A stretch of DNA of 64,000 nt from Alteromonas confluentis (GCF_001757105.1 NZ_MDHN01000040.1:1-64000); one strand, 5' to 3'. Positions 45,675 to 55,660 are shown, counted from the first letter of the stretch. Numbers and translations are program-made. Notes: generated by a model from the sequence alone, not told the origin.

Positions 45675-48485
45675 ATGAGTTTGTATTCAGAATATCTGGC
45701 AGAGATCGAAACCCGTAAAAAGGAATTAGGTCTTAACCCGAAGCCAATCGACAGTGCTGATCTGCTGTCTGAGATTATTGCTCAAATCAAAGATACTTCT
45801 AACGAGCACCGTGAAGACTCTTTAAAATTCTTTATTTACAACACGCTGCCAGGCACCACTAGCGCGGCGGGTGTTAAAGCACAATTCCTGAAAGAAATTG
45901 TTCTTGGCGAAGAGAAAGTAGAAGAAATCACGCCAGAGTTTGCACTTGAACTGCTTTCTCACATGAAAGGTGGTCCTTCTGTTGAAGTACTACTGGATCT
46001 GGCATTGTCTGATGACGAAGCGGTTGCAAAACCTGCTGCTGAAGTATTGAAAACTCAGGTATATCTGTACGACGCAGATACCGAGCGTCTGGAAGCGGCA
46101 TTCAAAGCGGGCAACCCAATCGTTAAAGATATTCTGGAAAGCTACGCGAAAGCAGAATTCTTCACCAAGCTTCCTGATGTACCAGAAAAAATTGAAGTGG
46201 TTACCTATATCGCGGCTGAAGGTGATATCTCTACTGACCTGCTTTCTCCAGGTAACCAGGCTCACTCTCGTGCCGACCGTGAACTGCACGGCCAATGTAT
46301 GATCACGCCTGAAGCACAACAAGAAATCGTTGAGCTAGGTAAAAAGCACCCTAACGCTAAAGTCATGCTGATCGCAGAAAAAGGCACCATGGGCGTAGGT
46401 TCTTCTCGTATGTCTGGTGTGAACAACGTAGCACTGTGGGCCGGCGAGCCTACCAGCCCGTACATTCCTTTTGTAAACAAAGCCCCTGTAGTTGCTGGTA
46501 CTAACGGTATCGCTCCTATCTTCCTGACAACCGTTGGCGTAACCGGTGGTATCGGTCTGGACCTGAAAAACTGGGTTAAGAAAACTGACGAAAATGGTGA
46601 AGTGGTTCGCGATGCAAATGGCGACCCTGTACTGGAAGAAGCTTACTCTGTTGCTACCGGTACGGTACTGACCATCGATACCAAAGCGAAGAAGCTTTAC
46701 AACGGTTCTGAAGAACTGGCTGATGTTGCTGACGCGTTTACGCCACAAAAAGTTGAATTCATGAAAGCCGGCGGTTCATACGCTGTAGTTTTCGGTAAGC
46801 AACTGCAAACTTTCGCAGCTGAAACTTTGGGTGTAACTGCACCAGACGTTTACGCGCCATCTAAAGAAGTATCACACGAAGGCCAGGGCCTGACTGCTGT
46901 TGAGAAAATTTTCAACCGTAACGCAGTCGGTGTGAACTCTGACTCTCCATTACATGCTGGTTCAGACGTACGTGTGAAGGTAAACATTGTAGGTTCTCAG
47001 GACACCACAGGCCCAATGACCTGTCAGGAACTGGAATCTATGGCGGCTTCAACCATCTCTCCAATTGTTGATGGTGCCTATCAGTCTGGCTGTCACACTG
47101 CATCGGTATGGGATAAGAAAGCCCAGGCTAACATTCCTAAGCTGATGTCTTTCATGAACAACTTTGGTGTTATCACAGCCCGTGACCCGAAAGGCGTTTA
47201 CCACTCAATGACTGACGTTATTCACAAAGTGCTTAACGACATCACTGTAGATGACCGCGCAATCATCATTGGTGGTGACTCGCACACCCGTATGTCAAAA
47301 GGTGTCGCTTTCGGTGCTGACTCCGGTACGGTAGCACTGGCACTGGCAACAGGTGAAGCAGCAATGCCTATTCCTGAGTCTGTGAAAGTGACCTTTAAAG
47401 GTAGCATGAAAGAGCACATGGACTTCCGTGATGTTGTTCACGCAACTCAAGCGCAAATGCTGAAGCAATTCGCTGGTGAAAACGTGTTCCAGGGCCGTGT
47501 TATCGAAGTTCAAATCGGTACCCTGCTGGCTGACCAAGCATTCACGTTCACCGACTGGACAGCTGAAATGAAGGCGAAAGCCTCAATCTGTATCTCTGAT
47601 AACGAAACCATGATTGCATCACTGGAGCTGGCGAAGAGCCGTATCCAGATCATGATCAACAAAGGAATGGATAACGACGCTAACATGCTACAAGGCCTTA
47701 TCGACCTGGCAGACAAGCGTATTGCTGAGATCAAGTCTGGTGAAGAGCCAGCTCTGGCACCTGACGACAACGCGAAATATTTCGCAGAAGTGGTTGTTGA
47801 CCTCGACCAAATCGACGAGCCAATGATTGCCGACCCAGACGTTAACAACGAAGACGTATCTAAGCGTTATACCCACGATGTTATCCGTCCAGTTTCTTAC
47901 TACGACGGTAAGCCAGTTGACCTGGGCTTCGTAGGTTCTTGTATGGTTCACAAAGGCGACATGCAAATCATTGCACAAATGCTGCGTAACCTGGAAAAAC
48001 TGAACGGTTCGGTTAGCTTTAAAGCGCCACTGGTTGTTGCTCCACCTACGTACAACATTGTTGACGAGCTGAAAGCAGAAGGCGACTGGGACATTCTGGC
48101 GAAATACGCAGGCTTCCAGTTTGACGATGCGAAACCAAAAGAAGCAGCACGTACTAAGTACGAAAACATTCTGTACCTTGAGCGCCCTGGATGTAACCTG
48201 TGTATGGGTAACCAGGAAAAAGCGGAGCCAGGCGATACAGTAATCGCGACTTCAACCCGTTTGTTCCAAGGCCGTGTTGTTGCCGATACAAGCGAGAAGA
48301 AAGGTGAATCACTGCTGGGTTCTACGCCGCTGGTAGTACTGTCTACTGTACTAGGTCGCTTCCCAACTGCAGAAGAGTACAAGCAAGCAGTTGCAGGCAT
48401 CGACCTGACCAAGTTTGCTCCACCCGCTGACGATCTTGCTGTTAAGCCTAAGTTCGAAGCAGATGTTGCGGTGAAGAACGTTTAA
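45675..48485 (+). CDS. acnB: aconitate hydratase B (long form)
   Basis: A 936-residue 4Fe-4S aconitase acting in the TCA cycle, possibly also on 2-methylisocitrate. The cluster Cys ligands appear as GFVGSCMVHKGD and PGCNLCMGNQ, with GGDSHTRMS and STSTRLFQGR active-site segments. It is about 70 residues longer than E. coli AcnB (865), and its N-terminus (YLAEIETRKKELGLNPKPID...) and body resemble, from memory, the roughly 920-residue AcnB of Bacteroidetes rather than the enterobacterial form. Codon use is strongly biased, as expected for a highly expressed gene. Monocistronic with a strong terminator. Confidence 0.93.
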   Translation: MSLYSEYLAEIETRKKELGLNPKPIDSADLLSEIIAQIKDTSNEHREDSLKFFIYNTLPGTTSAAGVKAQFLKEIVLGEEKVEEITPEFALELLSHMKGGPSVEVLLDLALSDDEAVAKPAAEVLKTQVYLYDADTERLEAAFKAGNPIVKDILESYAKAEFFTKLPDVPEKIEVVTYIAAEGDISTDLLSPGNQAHSRADRELHGQCMITPEAQQEIVELGKKHPNAKVMLIAEKGTMGVGSSRMSGVNNVALWAGEPTSPYIPFVNKAPVVAGTNGIAPIFLTTVGVTGGIGLDLKNWVKKTDENGEVVRDANGDPVLEEAYSVATGTVLTIDTKAKKLYNGSEELADVADAFTPQKVEFMKAGGSYAVVFGKQLQTFAAETLGVTAPDVYAPSKEVSHEGQGLTAVEKIFNRNAVGVNSDSPLHAGSDVRVKVNIVGSQDTTGPMTCQELESMAASTISPIVDGAYQSGCHTASVWDKKAQANIPKLMSFMNNFGVITARDPKGVYHSMTDVIHKVLNDITVDDRAIIIGGDSHTRMSKGVAFGADSGTVALALATGEAAMPIPESVKVTFKGSMKEHMDFRDVVHATQAQMLKQFAGENVFQGRVIEVQIGTLLADQAFTFTDWTAEMKAKASICISDNETMIASLELAKSRIQIMINKGMDNDANMLQGLIDLADKRIAEIKSGEEPALAPDDNAKYFAEVVVDLDQIDEPMIADPDVNNEDVSKRYTHDVIRPVSYYDGKPVDLGFVGSCMVHKGDMQIIAQMLRNLEKLNGSVSFKAPLVVAPPTYNIVDELKAEGDWDILAKYAGFQFDDAKPKEAARTKYENILYLERPGCNLCMGNQEKAEPGDTVIATSTRLFQGRVVADTSEKKGESLLGSTPLVVLSTVLGRFPTAEEYKQAVAGIDLTKFAPPADDLAVKPKFEADVAVKNV

Positions 48486-48512
48486 TAAACGATTGTTAGT
48501 ACGATATAGAAG

Positions 48513-48537
48513 GCCCCGACATTGTCGGGGCTTTTTT
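48513..48537 (+). terminator. terminator of acnB
   Basis: GCCCCGAC-ATT-GTCGGGGC (48513-48531) followed by six T residues, 28 bp after the acnB stop. Confidence 0.92.
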
Positions 48538-48607
48538 ATGGGCAATTCAACGCTGCAATTTTTCTAAAGTCCTCGAATTCGATGACTATAAATTTACACG
48601 CTGAGAA

Positions 48608-48937
48608 TCACTCCCCGTCAATCTCAACACAATGATATTCTTCATCACTGAGGGTGAGCGTCGCTTCTTTCCCCTTACTCCAAAACACCACGTCGCTGCC
48701 CGTATATTTAGCACCTGAAGCACTGATACCCGGAGTGAGTACCATGGCAGTTGCTCCAATCTGAAGCATGGCTTTATTGTTGCCGTCTACCTGAAAAATC
48801 ACTGAACCGGCAACACCACAGTCGTATTGGTAAGGATGTCCGACAATGGCTTCTTTCTCTGCACCGCTGTCACACGCGGTAAGAAAAAGAAGAGCGGCTG
48901 ACAATGCAATGCCATGAATTAGCACTTTTTGCTTCAC
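48608..48937 (-). CDS. MliC-like lipoprotein (C-type lysozyme inhibitor family)
   Basis: A 109-residue lipoprotein with lipobox LTAC (Cys22). The mature domain matches the MliC/PliC pattern: YDCGVAGSVIFQVDG, a central SGAKYTGSDVVFWSKGKEATL with the conserved SGxKY, and a Cys pair (YDC...YHC) likely to form a disulfide. Such proteins inhibit host or rival lysozymes at the outer membrane. It is divergent from fdhD and stands alone. Confidence 0.75.
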   Translation of the reverse strand: MKQKVLIHGIALSAALLFLTACDSGAEKEAIVGHPYQYDCGVAGSVIFQVDGNNKAMLQIGATAMVLTPGISASGAKYTGSDVVFWSKGKEATLTLSDEEYHCVEIDGE

Positions 48938-49068
48938 GAATTTCTCCTAACGTTAGTTTCCCTGTTTTGACCGCAACAGACTTGAGACGCATTCGGACAC
49001 TTGTTATTTATGCATAAGCAACAACGAATTACTTATACGTCTGTGCCCGTTCCGTATTTTCATCTAGT

Positions 49069-49890
49069 ATGGCTCATCTTAGCCGTTTGAACATTTTGCA
49101 TACAACCATGACTAAATCCGATTCATCTTCTTACGACAACAACCGGTTGCCTTTTGACGACTCACTACTGGTTGAAGAAGTGCCGTTGGCGATCTCCGTT
49201 AACGATATCAGTCTGGTTGTCATGATGATATCTCCGGATGATATCGAAGACTTCATTACCGGTTACTTTCTTACCGAGCAAATCATTGCCGCCCCCATCG
49301 AAATTAAAGATATCCGCATTGAGCGAAATGAAACCGGGATTGAAGCCAACGTCAGCCTTACCGGCCGTCGTGAGCACCTGCTAAAGTCACGGCGTTTTGC
49401 ACGGGTCAATGCAGGATGCGGTATTTGCAATCACACTGCCCTTGAACAGGCGTTTCCGTCAATTAACACCCATGCAACCTGGCATCACTTGCCAGTCTGT
49501 GACTTCAGCACGCTCAGAGACGCGATGGATACACATCAGGAAAAGGCCCGCAAAACGGGGGCGCTGCATGCTGCGCTTTTTGGTGTACACAATGACATCA
49601 TACTTGGTCGGGAAGATATAGGCCGTCATAACGCGTTAGATAAAGTGATCGGTGCTGTGCGCAAACGCATAGATAACCCTGAGGAAGGCTATCTGGTGGT
49701 AACCAGTCGCTGCGGCGTTGAGCTGGTGCAAAAAGCGGTGATAGCCGGGTTTACCACATTGGTCAGCTTTTCCTCGCCCACGTCACTGGCAGTATCGTTT
49801 GCCAGGCAGCATAAATTGAATCTGGTGTTTCTACCAAGAAACAACCAGCCGGTAATTTTCTCCCAGAAGGTTCAGCAACATGGCAGTTAA
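49069..49890 (+). CDS. fdhD: formate dehydrogenase accessory sulfurtransferase FdhD
   Basis: Transfers sulfur from IscS to the molybdenum cofactor of formate dehydrogenases. The protein (273 residues from 49069; 260 from ATG 49108) has LVEEVPLAISVND, DFITGYFLTEQI, the sulfur-carrying Cys pair in NAGCGICN, and GREDIGRHNALDKVIG, all FdhD hallmarks. Neither candidate start has a convincing ribosome site. It overlaps the next gene by 11 bp, so it and the molybdoenzyme are coupled. Confidence 0.93.
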   Translation: MAHLSRLNILHTTMTKSDSSSYDNNRLPFDDSLLVEEVPLAISVNDISLVVMMISPDDIEDFITGYFLTEQIIAAPIEIKDIRIERNETGIEANVSLTGRREHLLKSRRFARVNAGCGICNHTALEQAFPSINTHATWHHLPVCDFSTLRDAMDTHQEKARKTGALHAALFGVHNDIILGREDIGRHNALDKVIGAVRKRIDNPEEGYLVVTSRCGVELVQKAVIAGFTTLVSFSSPTSLAVSFARQHKLNLVFLPRNNQPVIFSQKVQQHGS

Positions 49891-52150
49891 ATCGACTAAG
49901 GCAGGCGGACTGCCTTCCATCAAGTCCACCGTAAATCAGCTTATCAAGAGTAAGCAGGTGCGCCAAAATATGGTTAATCTGTACCGGGTAAATAAGCACA
50001 ACGGGTTTGATTGTCCGGGTTGCGCCTGGGGCGATGAAAAAGACGGTACTTTCCGCTTCTGCGAGAATGGCGCTAAAGCCGTGGCCTGGGAGTCTACAGA
50101 ACTCACTGTGGGCCCTGAATTCTTTGCTCAACATACGGTGAGTGAGTTGAATAAGCAGTCTGATCATTGGCTGGAAGGGCAAGGTCGCCTCACTCACCCT
50201 CTTCGCTACAATGCACAATCTGATCGCTACGAGCCTATCAGTTGGGACGATGCCTTTGCATTAGTCGCTGATAAGTTAAAAAGTCTGCACTCCCCTGACG
50301 AACTTGAGTTGTATACCTCTGGACGTGCCAGTAATGAAGCGTCGTTTATATACCAGATGTTTGGTCGTGCGTTCGGCAGCAATAACTTTCCCGACTGCTC
50401 AAACATGTGCCATGAGGCCAGTGGCATCGCGCTGAACCAATCTATCGGTGTGGGTAAAGGCACCGTAGTGCTCAAAGATTTTACGCTGGCCGACACCATT
50501 TTCGTGTATGGGCAGAATCCAGGCACCAACCACCCGCGTATGCTTAACGCCCTGCGCGCGGCAGCGAAACGTGGCGCCACCATTGTGTCGGTGAATAACT
50601 TAAAGGAAGTGGGCTTACAGAAATTTGCCAGCCCACAAAAGCCTGCCGAGTTACTTGGTCTGGAAACTGTGCAAATCAGCAGTCGTTATGTGTCTCCCAA
50701 ATTGGGCGGTGACTATGCCGTTGCCCGCGGTATGGCCAAAGCGATATTCGCCAATCACGCAGATAAAATCGATAGCAGCTTCGTAGACGACCATACCGCT
50801 GGCTTCGCGGAATACCAAACCGTGGTAGAAAGCACGAGTTGGGAAGCCATCGAACAACAAAGCGGCCTCGACAAAGCAACACTGGAAGAGTTGGCAATGC
50901 TGTTTGTTGCCTCATCAAAAACTATTTCCACGTGGGCCATGGGCATTACCCAGCATTTATATTCGGTAGAGACCATCAAAGAAATCGTCTCTTTGCATCT
51001 GCTAACCGGCGCCCTTGGTTTGCCAGGAGCAGGCTTAAGTCCCGTACGCGGCCACAGCAATGTTCAGGGCAACCGCACCATGGGCATTCTGGAATCGCCA
51101 AAGCCTGATTTTAATCAGCGCATGAAAGATACCTTTGGGTTTAACCCACCTGAAAAACCCGGGCACCGGGTTTACGACATGTTGGCAGCGCTGCATGCGA
51201 AACAGAGTCGCGTGTTAATTTGCCTGGGCGGAAATATTGTTGCCGCAAATGCCGATACACCGTTCACTACAGCCAGCGTAGGCAACGCCGAGTTGCTCGT
51301 CAGCATTGCCACCAAACTCAATCGTACACACGTAACTGCGAAGCACGACGCGCTTCTGCTGCCTTGCCTGGGTCGCACAGAGGTCGATATGCAGGCAAGC
51401 GGTAATCAGGCAATTACCGTAGAAGATACCTTCAGCATGGTACATGGCTCCACCGGTACTACGGAACCGCAAAGCGATAACATTAAATCAGAAACCGAGA
51501 TCATTGCCCGCATTGCAGCCCATACTCTGGGTGAAAACACACCGGTAAACTGGCAGGCGCTGATTGATAATTACGACAACATTCGCGATTTAATTGCAAA
51601 AGTGATCCCCGGATTTGACGATATGAACGAGAAAATCGCTGAGCCCGGCGGCTTTCATTTATACAATGCGGCGGCCAATCGGGAATGGAAAAATCAGGCT
51701 GGAAAAGCGCTGTTTAATACAAACGCCCTGCCCGAGCATTTGTTCAGCGACAACGTGCTAGCACGCATTAAACAGCAGTCGCAGCCGGTATTCACGATGC
51801 AAACCCTGCGCTCTCACGATCAATACAACACCACGATTTACGGGATGAACGACCGTTATCGCGGCGTATTTGGCGAGCGTAACATTGTATTCATGAACGC
51901 TGAAGATCTCGCGAGACTGAATATTCAGGAAGGCGCACTGGTCGATATTGAAACGGTGTGGAGCGACGATGTTGTACGCAAGGTCACTCGCTTTAAAGCA
52001 CTGAGCTACGACATCCCTCAGGGCAATGTGGCAAGTTACTACCCAGAAGCGAATCCACTGGTACCGTTTCACAGTGTGGGTAAATTGAGCGCCACCCCCA
52101 CCTCAAAAGCGGTACCGGTGAAAATTACGCCTGTGGCGGTGATTCACTAG
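49880..52150 (+). CDS. FdhF/YdeP-family molybdopterin oxidoreductase
   Basis: A 756-residue bis-MGD enzyme of the FdhF/YdeP group. The N-terminus carries GFDCPGCAWGDEKDG, with too few cysteines for the usual 4Fe-4S N-terminal CxxC array, and the Mo ligand position falls near SNMCHEASGIALNQSIGVG. GHSNVQGNRTMGI and RGVFGERNIVFMNAEDLARL are typical of the YdeP family, which in E. coli aids acid resistance and whose reaction is uncertain. No electron-transfer subunits are adjacent; only fdhD overlaps (11 bp). It may be a cytosolic soluble enzyme. Confidence 0.88.
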   Translation: MAVKSTKAGGLPSIKSTVNQLIKSKQVRQNMVNLYRVNKHNGFDCPGCAWGDEKDGTFRFCENGAKAVAWESTELTVGPEFFAQHTVSELNKQSDHWLEGQGRLTHPLRYNAQSDRYEPISWDDAFALVADKLKSLHSPDELELYTSGRASNEASFIYQMFGRAFGSNNFPDCSNMCHEASGIALNQSIGVGKGTVVLKDFTLADTIFVYGQNPGTNHPRMLNALRAAAKRGATIVSVNNLKEVGLQKFASPQKPAELLGLETVQISSRYVSPKLGGDYAVARGMAKAIFANHADKIDSSFVDDHTAGFAEYQTVVESTSWEAIEQQSGLDKATLEELAMLFVASSKTISTWAMGITQHLYSVETIKEIVSLHLLTGALGLPGAGLSPVRGHSNVQGNRTMGILESPKPDFNQRMKDTFGFNPPEKPGHRVYDMLAALHAKQSRVLICLGGNIVAANADTPFTTASVGNAELLVSIATKLNRTHVTAKHDALLLPCLGRTEVDMQASGNQAITVEDTFSMVHGSTGTTEPQSDNIKSETEIIARIAAHTLGENTPVNWQALIDNYDNIRDLIAKVIPGFDDMNEKIAEPGGFHLYNAAANREWKNQAGKALFNTNALPEHLFSDNVLARIKQQSQPVFTMQTLRSHDQYNTTIYGMNDRYRGVFGERNIVFMNAEDLARLNIQEGALVDIETVWSDDVVRKVTRFKALSYDIPQGNVASYYPEANPLVPFHSVGKLSATPTSKAVPVKITPVAVIH

Positions 52151-52271
52151 CCTGCGTGGACTTTACTATTCAATCAAAAATGCAGCTCATGTCACGGCAG
52201 TTGCAAAACCTTTGCTGCACGGATAACCTTTGATTTGAGGTAGGATTTTCAGTCATATCAAGGATGATTTT

Positions 52272-53171
52272 ATGAAGTACTTTTTAGTCTTCGTTACTTT
52301 TGTCGTTTCTCTCAGTGCGAATGCGGCAGTAACAGAATGGGTCGATCTCACATTGGAACGGGGCCACGTTTATTTACCGGTGTCTGTCGAAGGTGTTGAA
52401 ACGAAAGCAATGCTCGACTCAGGTTCAAGTGTTCATGCCATCAATAAAGCATTCGTAAATAAAAATGAGCTCGATCTTGCCTCGGGAGGCAAGATGCTCA
52501 TAAAGGGTGTGCACAGCACCGCGAGACGTAGCACCTACAATAACGTGAAGGTGAATCTATTTGGTGCTGATTTCACGTTAAACGATGTTGTCGAATTTAG
52601 TATGGGCCATCACTCTCGTGGATTGCTGCTCGGCGCGACTTTCTTTCACCCCTTTGTGATGCAGATAGACTATCCGGCCAATAAAATTCGGCTATTGACC
52701 CGCGATAGTGTCGACATGAACAAAGCAGCAAATGTAAATTCCGCCGCGGATAAAGAACACGGCATGCCCATCGCTCAAATTGAAATTAACGGCCAACCGC
52801 TCTGGTTTCTGGTTGATACTGGCAACAGCGGCGGCATTTTTATGGAACGACGTTATGCCTCGATGGCGGGCTTATTCGAAAGCGTTGAAGGTGAAGGCTA
52901 TTCATCTGGGGTAAACAGTTCAGGTATTCAGGAAGTCGCTACGGCGAAAACAGTACAATTTGGCCCTTTTGAGATTTCCGATGTGAAGGTCAGATTTCCT
53001 GCCCCAGGAGAAACGACTAATTTGGAAAGTCAGTATTCTACTACCAGCACGCGCATTAAAGGCAAACGAATAGCAGGCATTTTGGGCTACGGCTTGTTCA
53101 AAGACTTCCTGTTAACCATTGATTACCAAACGGGTAAAATTCATGTGGCTTTGCCACCCGATGAGTCCTGA
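52272..53171 (+). CDS. exported retropepsin-like aspartic protease (clan AA)
   Basis: A 299-residue protein with a signal peptide (MKYFLVFVTFVVSLSANAAV) and two protease half-domains, each with an active-site-like motif: MLDSGSSVHAI (about residue 41) and FLVDTGNSGGIF (about 180). A late hydrophobic GILGYGLFKDFLLTIDY matches the ILG-x-x-x-L pattern of clan AA. Two D-S/T-G sites in one chain suggest a pepsin-like monomeric enzyme, with a periplasmic location. AAGGATG precedes the ATG. The substrate is unknown. It is alone between the molybdoenzyme and a convergent transporter. Confidence 0.75.
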   Translation: MKYFLVFVTFVVSLSANAAVTEWVDLTLERGHVYLPVSVEGVETKAMLDSGSSVHAINKAFVNKNELDLASGGKMLIKGVHSTARRSTYNNVKVNLFGADFTLNDVVEFSMGHHSRGLLLGATFFHPFVMQIDYPANKIRLLTRDSVDMNKAANVNSAADKEHGMPIAQIEINGQPLWFLVDTGNSGGIFMERRYASMAGLFESVEGEGYSSGVNSSGIQEVATAKTVQFGPFEISDVKVRFPAPGETTNLESQYSTTSTRIKGKRIAGILGYGLFKDFLLTIDYQTGKIHVALPPDES

Positions 53172-53206
53172 TTTCCTGAACGCATTTACGCTACAACGTG
53201 ACAGAT

Positions 53207-53238
53207 AACTAAAAGGTAATCTGTCACGCCTTGATGAG
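53207..53238. terminator. bidirectional hairpin between convergent genes
   Basis: CGTGACAGAT (53207-53216) and ATCTGTCACG (53229-53238) form a perfect 10-bp stem with a 12-nt loop, between the protease and the AI-2E transporter stops. There is no long T-run, so it is a probable, weak terminator for both. Confidence 0.55.
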
Positions 53239-53261
53239 CGGCGCAAGAACGCACGGTTTTA

Positions 53262-54305
53262 CTACTCCAGCCTTTTCGCATCCCGTTCAGCATTACTCGA
53301 CAACAGAAGCGCCAGCCACTGACTTTCCTCTCGGGATTCCAGCGCGATCTTAACCACCATGGTTAGCGGTACCGAGAGCAACATACCCACACTGCCCAGC
53401 AACCAACCCCAGAACACTAATGACAGGAATACCACCAGCGTGGAAAGTCCCATACCCCGTCCCATCAGGCGCGGTTCTACAATATTGCCCATGACGGTAT
53501 TTACCGCAACGAAGGCCAGAGCCACTAAGCCTGAGGTAGGTAATCCGTATTGCACTAGTGCAATGAGTACTGCTGGAATTGCGGCGATGATAGAGCCGAT
53601 ATTAGGAATATAGTTAAGCAGGAATGCCAACACGCCCCATAACAAGAAATGGTCGACATCGAGCACCCAAAGCCACACGCCGATAATGAAACCGGTTGCC
53701 AGGCTCACCACGGTTTTAATGGCCAGATAGCTGTTTACTGACTTAATAAAGCGGTCGACGTGCTTCATTTTCATTTCCGGATCAGCCAGGGCCGTATGCA
53801 GGCGCGACGGCATGCTGTCAGCTTCAAACAACATAAAGATAACCGTTAATAAAATCAGGAATAGATTCGACAGCGCCCCGCCCATGCCGGTAAGAAAGTT
53901 GGTTGCCACTGACATGGCTGTGCCCGGATCAAAATGCTCAGTAAACAGTTCGCGATTAATATGAATATTGAATGTGGCAAGCCTGTCTATAATCCAGGAA
54001 AACTCGCTGTCGAGTTGTTTTCTGTACTCGGGCAAGTTTGCCTTAAAATCTGTTAATGATTGCCCAACAAGGCCTGCTAGCAGGAAACCAAATACGAGAA
54101 TAAGCAGTATTACTAAAGTAACCGACGCCCATCGCGGAATATTGTGCCGGGAGGCCCAATTGATCACAGGGCTGCAAGCGATTGCGATAAATACCGAAAG
54201 GAAAAACGGCACCATGATAGCGCTGGCCGCTTTTATGCCGGCCAAAATGACAACCAGACAGGCTAGCACTATCATTGCCTTGGCTGTGGGAGATTTAAGT
54301 TCCAT
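53262..54305 (-). CDS. AI-2E family transporter
   Basis: A 347-residue protein of the AI-2E (PerM/TqsA/YdgG) family, with about eight membrane helices and the C-terminal segment GNIVEPRLMGRGMGLSTLVVFLSLVFWGWLLG, the family signature. Members export autoinducer-2 or act as Na+/H+ antiporters or lipid-linked permeases; the name does not prove AI-2 transport. The N-terminus MELKSPTAKAMIVLACLVVILAG has no signal cleavage site. It is divergent from folX. Confidence 0.82.
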   Translation of the reverse strand: MELKSPTAKAMIVLACLVVILAGIKAASAIMVPFFLSVFIAIACSPVINWASRHNIPRWASVTLVILLILVFGFLLAGLVGQSLTDFKANLPEYRKQLDSEFSWIIDRLATFNIHINRELFTEHFDPGTAMSVATNFLTGMGGALSNLFLILLTVIFMLFEADSMPSRLHTALADPEMKMKHVDRFIKSVNSYLAIKTVVSLATGFIIGVWLWVLDVDHFLLWGVLAFLLNYIPNIGSIIAAIPAVLIALVQYGLPTSGLVALAFVAVNTVMGNIVEPRLMGRGMGLSTLVVFLSLVFWGWLLGSVGMLLSVPLTMVVKIALESREESQWLALLLSSNAERDAKRLE

Positions 54306-54387
54306 AGTGTACTTGTAAAATGATTTCCTGCGCTAAAATTAACAAATTATCGCGCCCATAGATACAACGAGACCAAAGAGAAAAATA

Positions 54388-54753
54388 ATGACGCTGAACC
54401 AGGCTACAATTCGAATTAAAAACTTACGCCTTCGTACCTACATTGGGATCAACGACGACGAAATTGCTAATAAACAAGACGTTGTGGTTAACGCAAAGAT
54501 TCATTATGACGCAATGAAAGCCACCAATACTGACAATATGCACGACGCGTTAAACTACAAGACGGTAACGAAAGCCATAATCAAATTAGTAGAAGACAAC
54601 CGCTTTTCTCTTCTCGAAAAACTTACCGCAGATGTCCTTGCCGTAGCGGCAGAACATCCCTGGGTGACCTTTGCTGAAGTAGAAGTCGACAAACCCCATG
54701 CGCTTCGTTTCGCTGACTCTGTATCACTCACACTTTCCTGCACCAAAGACTAA
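54388..54753 (+). CDS. folX: dihydroneopterin triphosphate 2'-epimerase
   Basis: A 121-residue pterin enzyme of the FolB/FolX family. [32 protein letters not shown] with the Glu, and [20 protein letters not shown] fit FolX more closely than FolB. FolX epimerises dihydroneopterin triphosphate, a route to monapterin. It lies directly before yfcH, an arrangement also found in E. coli, and the genes are nearly contiguous (10-bp gap to the TTG start). Confidence 0.9.
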   Translation: MTLNQATIRIKNLRLRTYIGINDDEIANKQDVVVNAKIHYDAMKATNTDNMHDALNYKTVTKAIIKLVEDNRFSLLEKLTADVLAVAAEHPWVTFAEVEVDKPHALRFADSVSLTLSCTKD

Positions 54754-54763
54754 CGAGGCTGTT

Positions 54764-55660
54764 TTGAAAATACTGTTCACTGGCGGTACCGGGCTAATTG
54801 GCGCGGCGTTTATCAGCAAGTTTGCGCATAAATACGAATTCACAGTTATTAGCCGTCACCCAGAAAAAGCCCGTGAGCAGTTGCCAAAAGGCGTAGACGT
54901 TATTGCAGGGCTTCACGATGTCGCCGATCTCTGCCTGTTCGATGCCGTTATCAATCTAGCAGGAGAACCCATTGCCGACAAACGCTGGACAGCACTGCAA
55001 AAACAGCGAATTTGTCAGAGCCGATGGGATATTACGCAGCACCTGGTAACAAGACTGAAAGGCTGCACACATCCACCCTCTGTATTTATCTCTGGCTCAG
55101 CTATTGGCTTTTACGGCCGTCAGGGCAATAGGCCAATAACGGAAAGCAACTATAACGTGCATGACGAGTTCACCCATCAGGTATGCCACCGTTGGGAACA
55201 GATTGCCATGCAAGCAAGTAGTGATGCTACCCGTGTATGTTTACTGCGCACGGGGGTCGTGCTGGACAAAGTCAAAGGCGCGTTACCGAAAATGGCAATG
55301 CCGGTTAAATTTGGCGTGGGCGGCAAAATCGGTAGCGGTGAACAGATCCTGTCATGGATCCACATTGACGATATGGTCAATGCCATCGAATACTTGCTTT
55401 CAAATAATCGCTGCGAAGGCGCTTATAATCTTACGGCACCAGAGCCCGAAACCAACGCCGCGTTTACGCAAAAACTGGCGAGCACCCTGCACCGCCCCAA
55501 TATTTTCACTGTTCCTAAGTTTGCGCTGAAAATCATGATGGGTGAAGCGGCAGAAATGGTGACGACCGGCCAGCACGTCATTCCTGAAAAACTCCTGGAC
55601 AGCGGGTTTAAATTCACATTCCCGACACTAAAACCAGCACTGGAAAACATTTACCAATAA
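54764..55660 (+). CDS. yfcH: YfcH/TIGR01777-type epimerase-like oxidoreductase
   Basis: A 298-residue NAD-binding, SDR-extended-family protein: ILFTGGTGLIGAAF at the N-terminus (Rossmann Gly motif), NLAGEPIADKRW, FISGSAIGFYGRQG and a C-terminal DUF1731-like portion. The length equals E. coli YfcH. The best start is TTG at 54764, which has GAGG 6-7 nt upstream and gives MKILFTGGTG; the ATG at 54698 lies inside folX. Reaction unknown. It shares the folX operon. Confidence 0.87.
   Translation: MKILFTGGTGLIGAAFISKFAHKYEFTVISRHPEKAREQLPKGVDVIAGLHDVADLCLFDAVINLAGEPIADKRWTALQKQRICQSRWDITQHLVTRLKGCTHPPSVFISGSAIGFYGRQGNRPITESNYNVHDEFTHQVCHRWEQIAMQASSDATRVCLLRTGVVLDKVKGALPKMAMPVKFGVGGKIGSGEQILSWIHIDDMVNAIEYLLSNNRCEGAYNLTAPEPETNAAFTQKLASTLHRPNIFTVPKFALKIMMGEAAEMVTTGQHVIPEKLLDSGFKFTFPTLKPALENIYQ

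Noticed and set aside
49763-50218. Minus-strand frame of 151 codons over the fdhD/molybdoenzyme junction
   Set aside because: Antisense to two recognisable genes, with no own promoter or homology.
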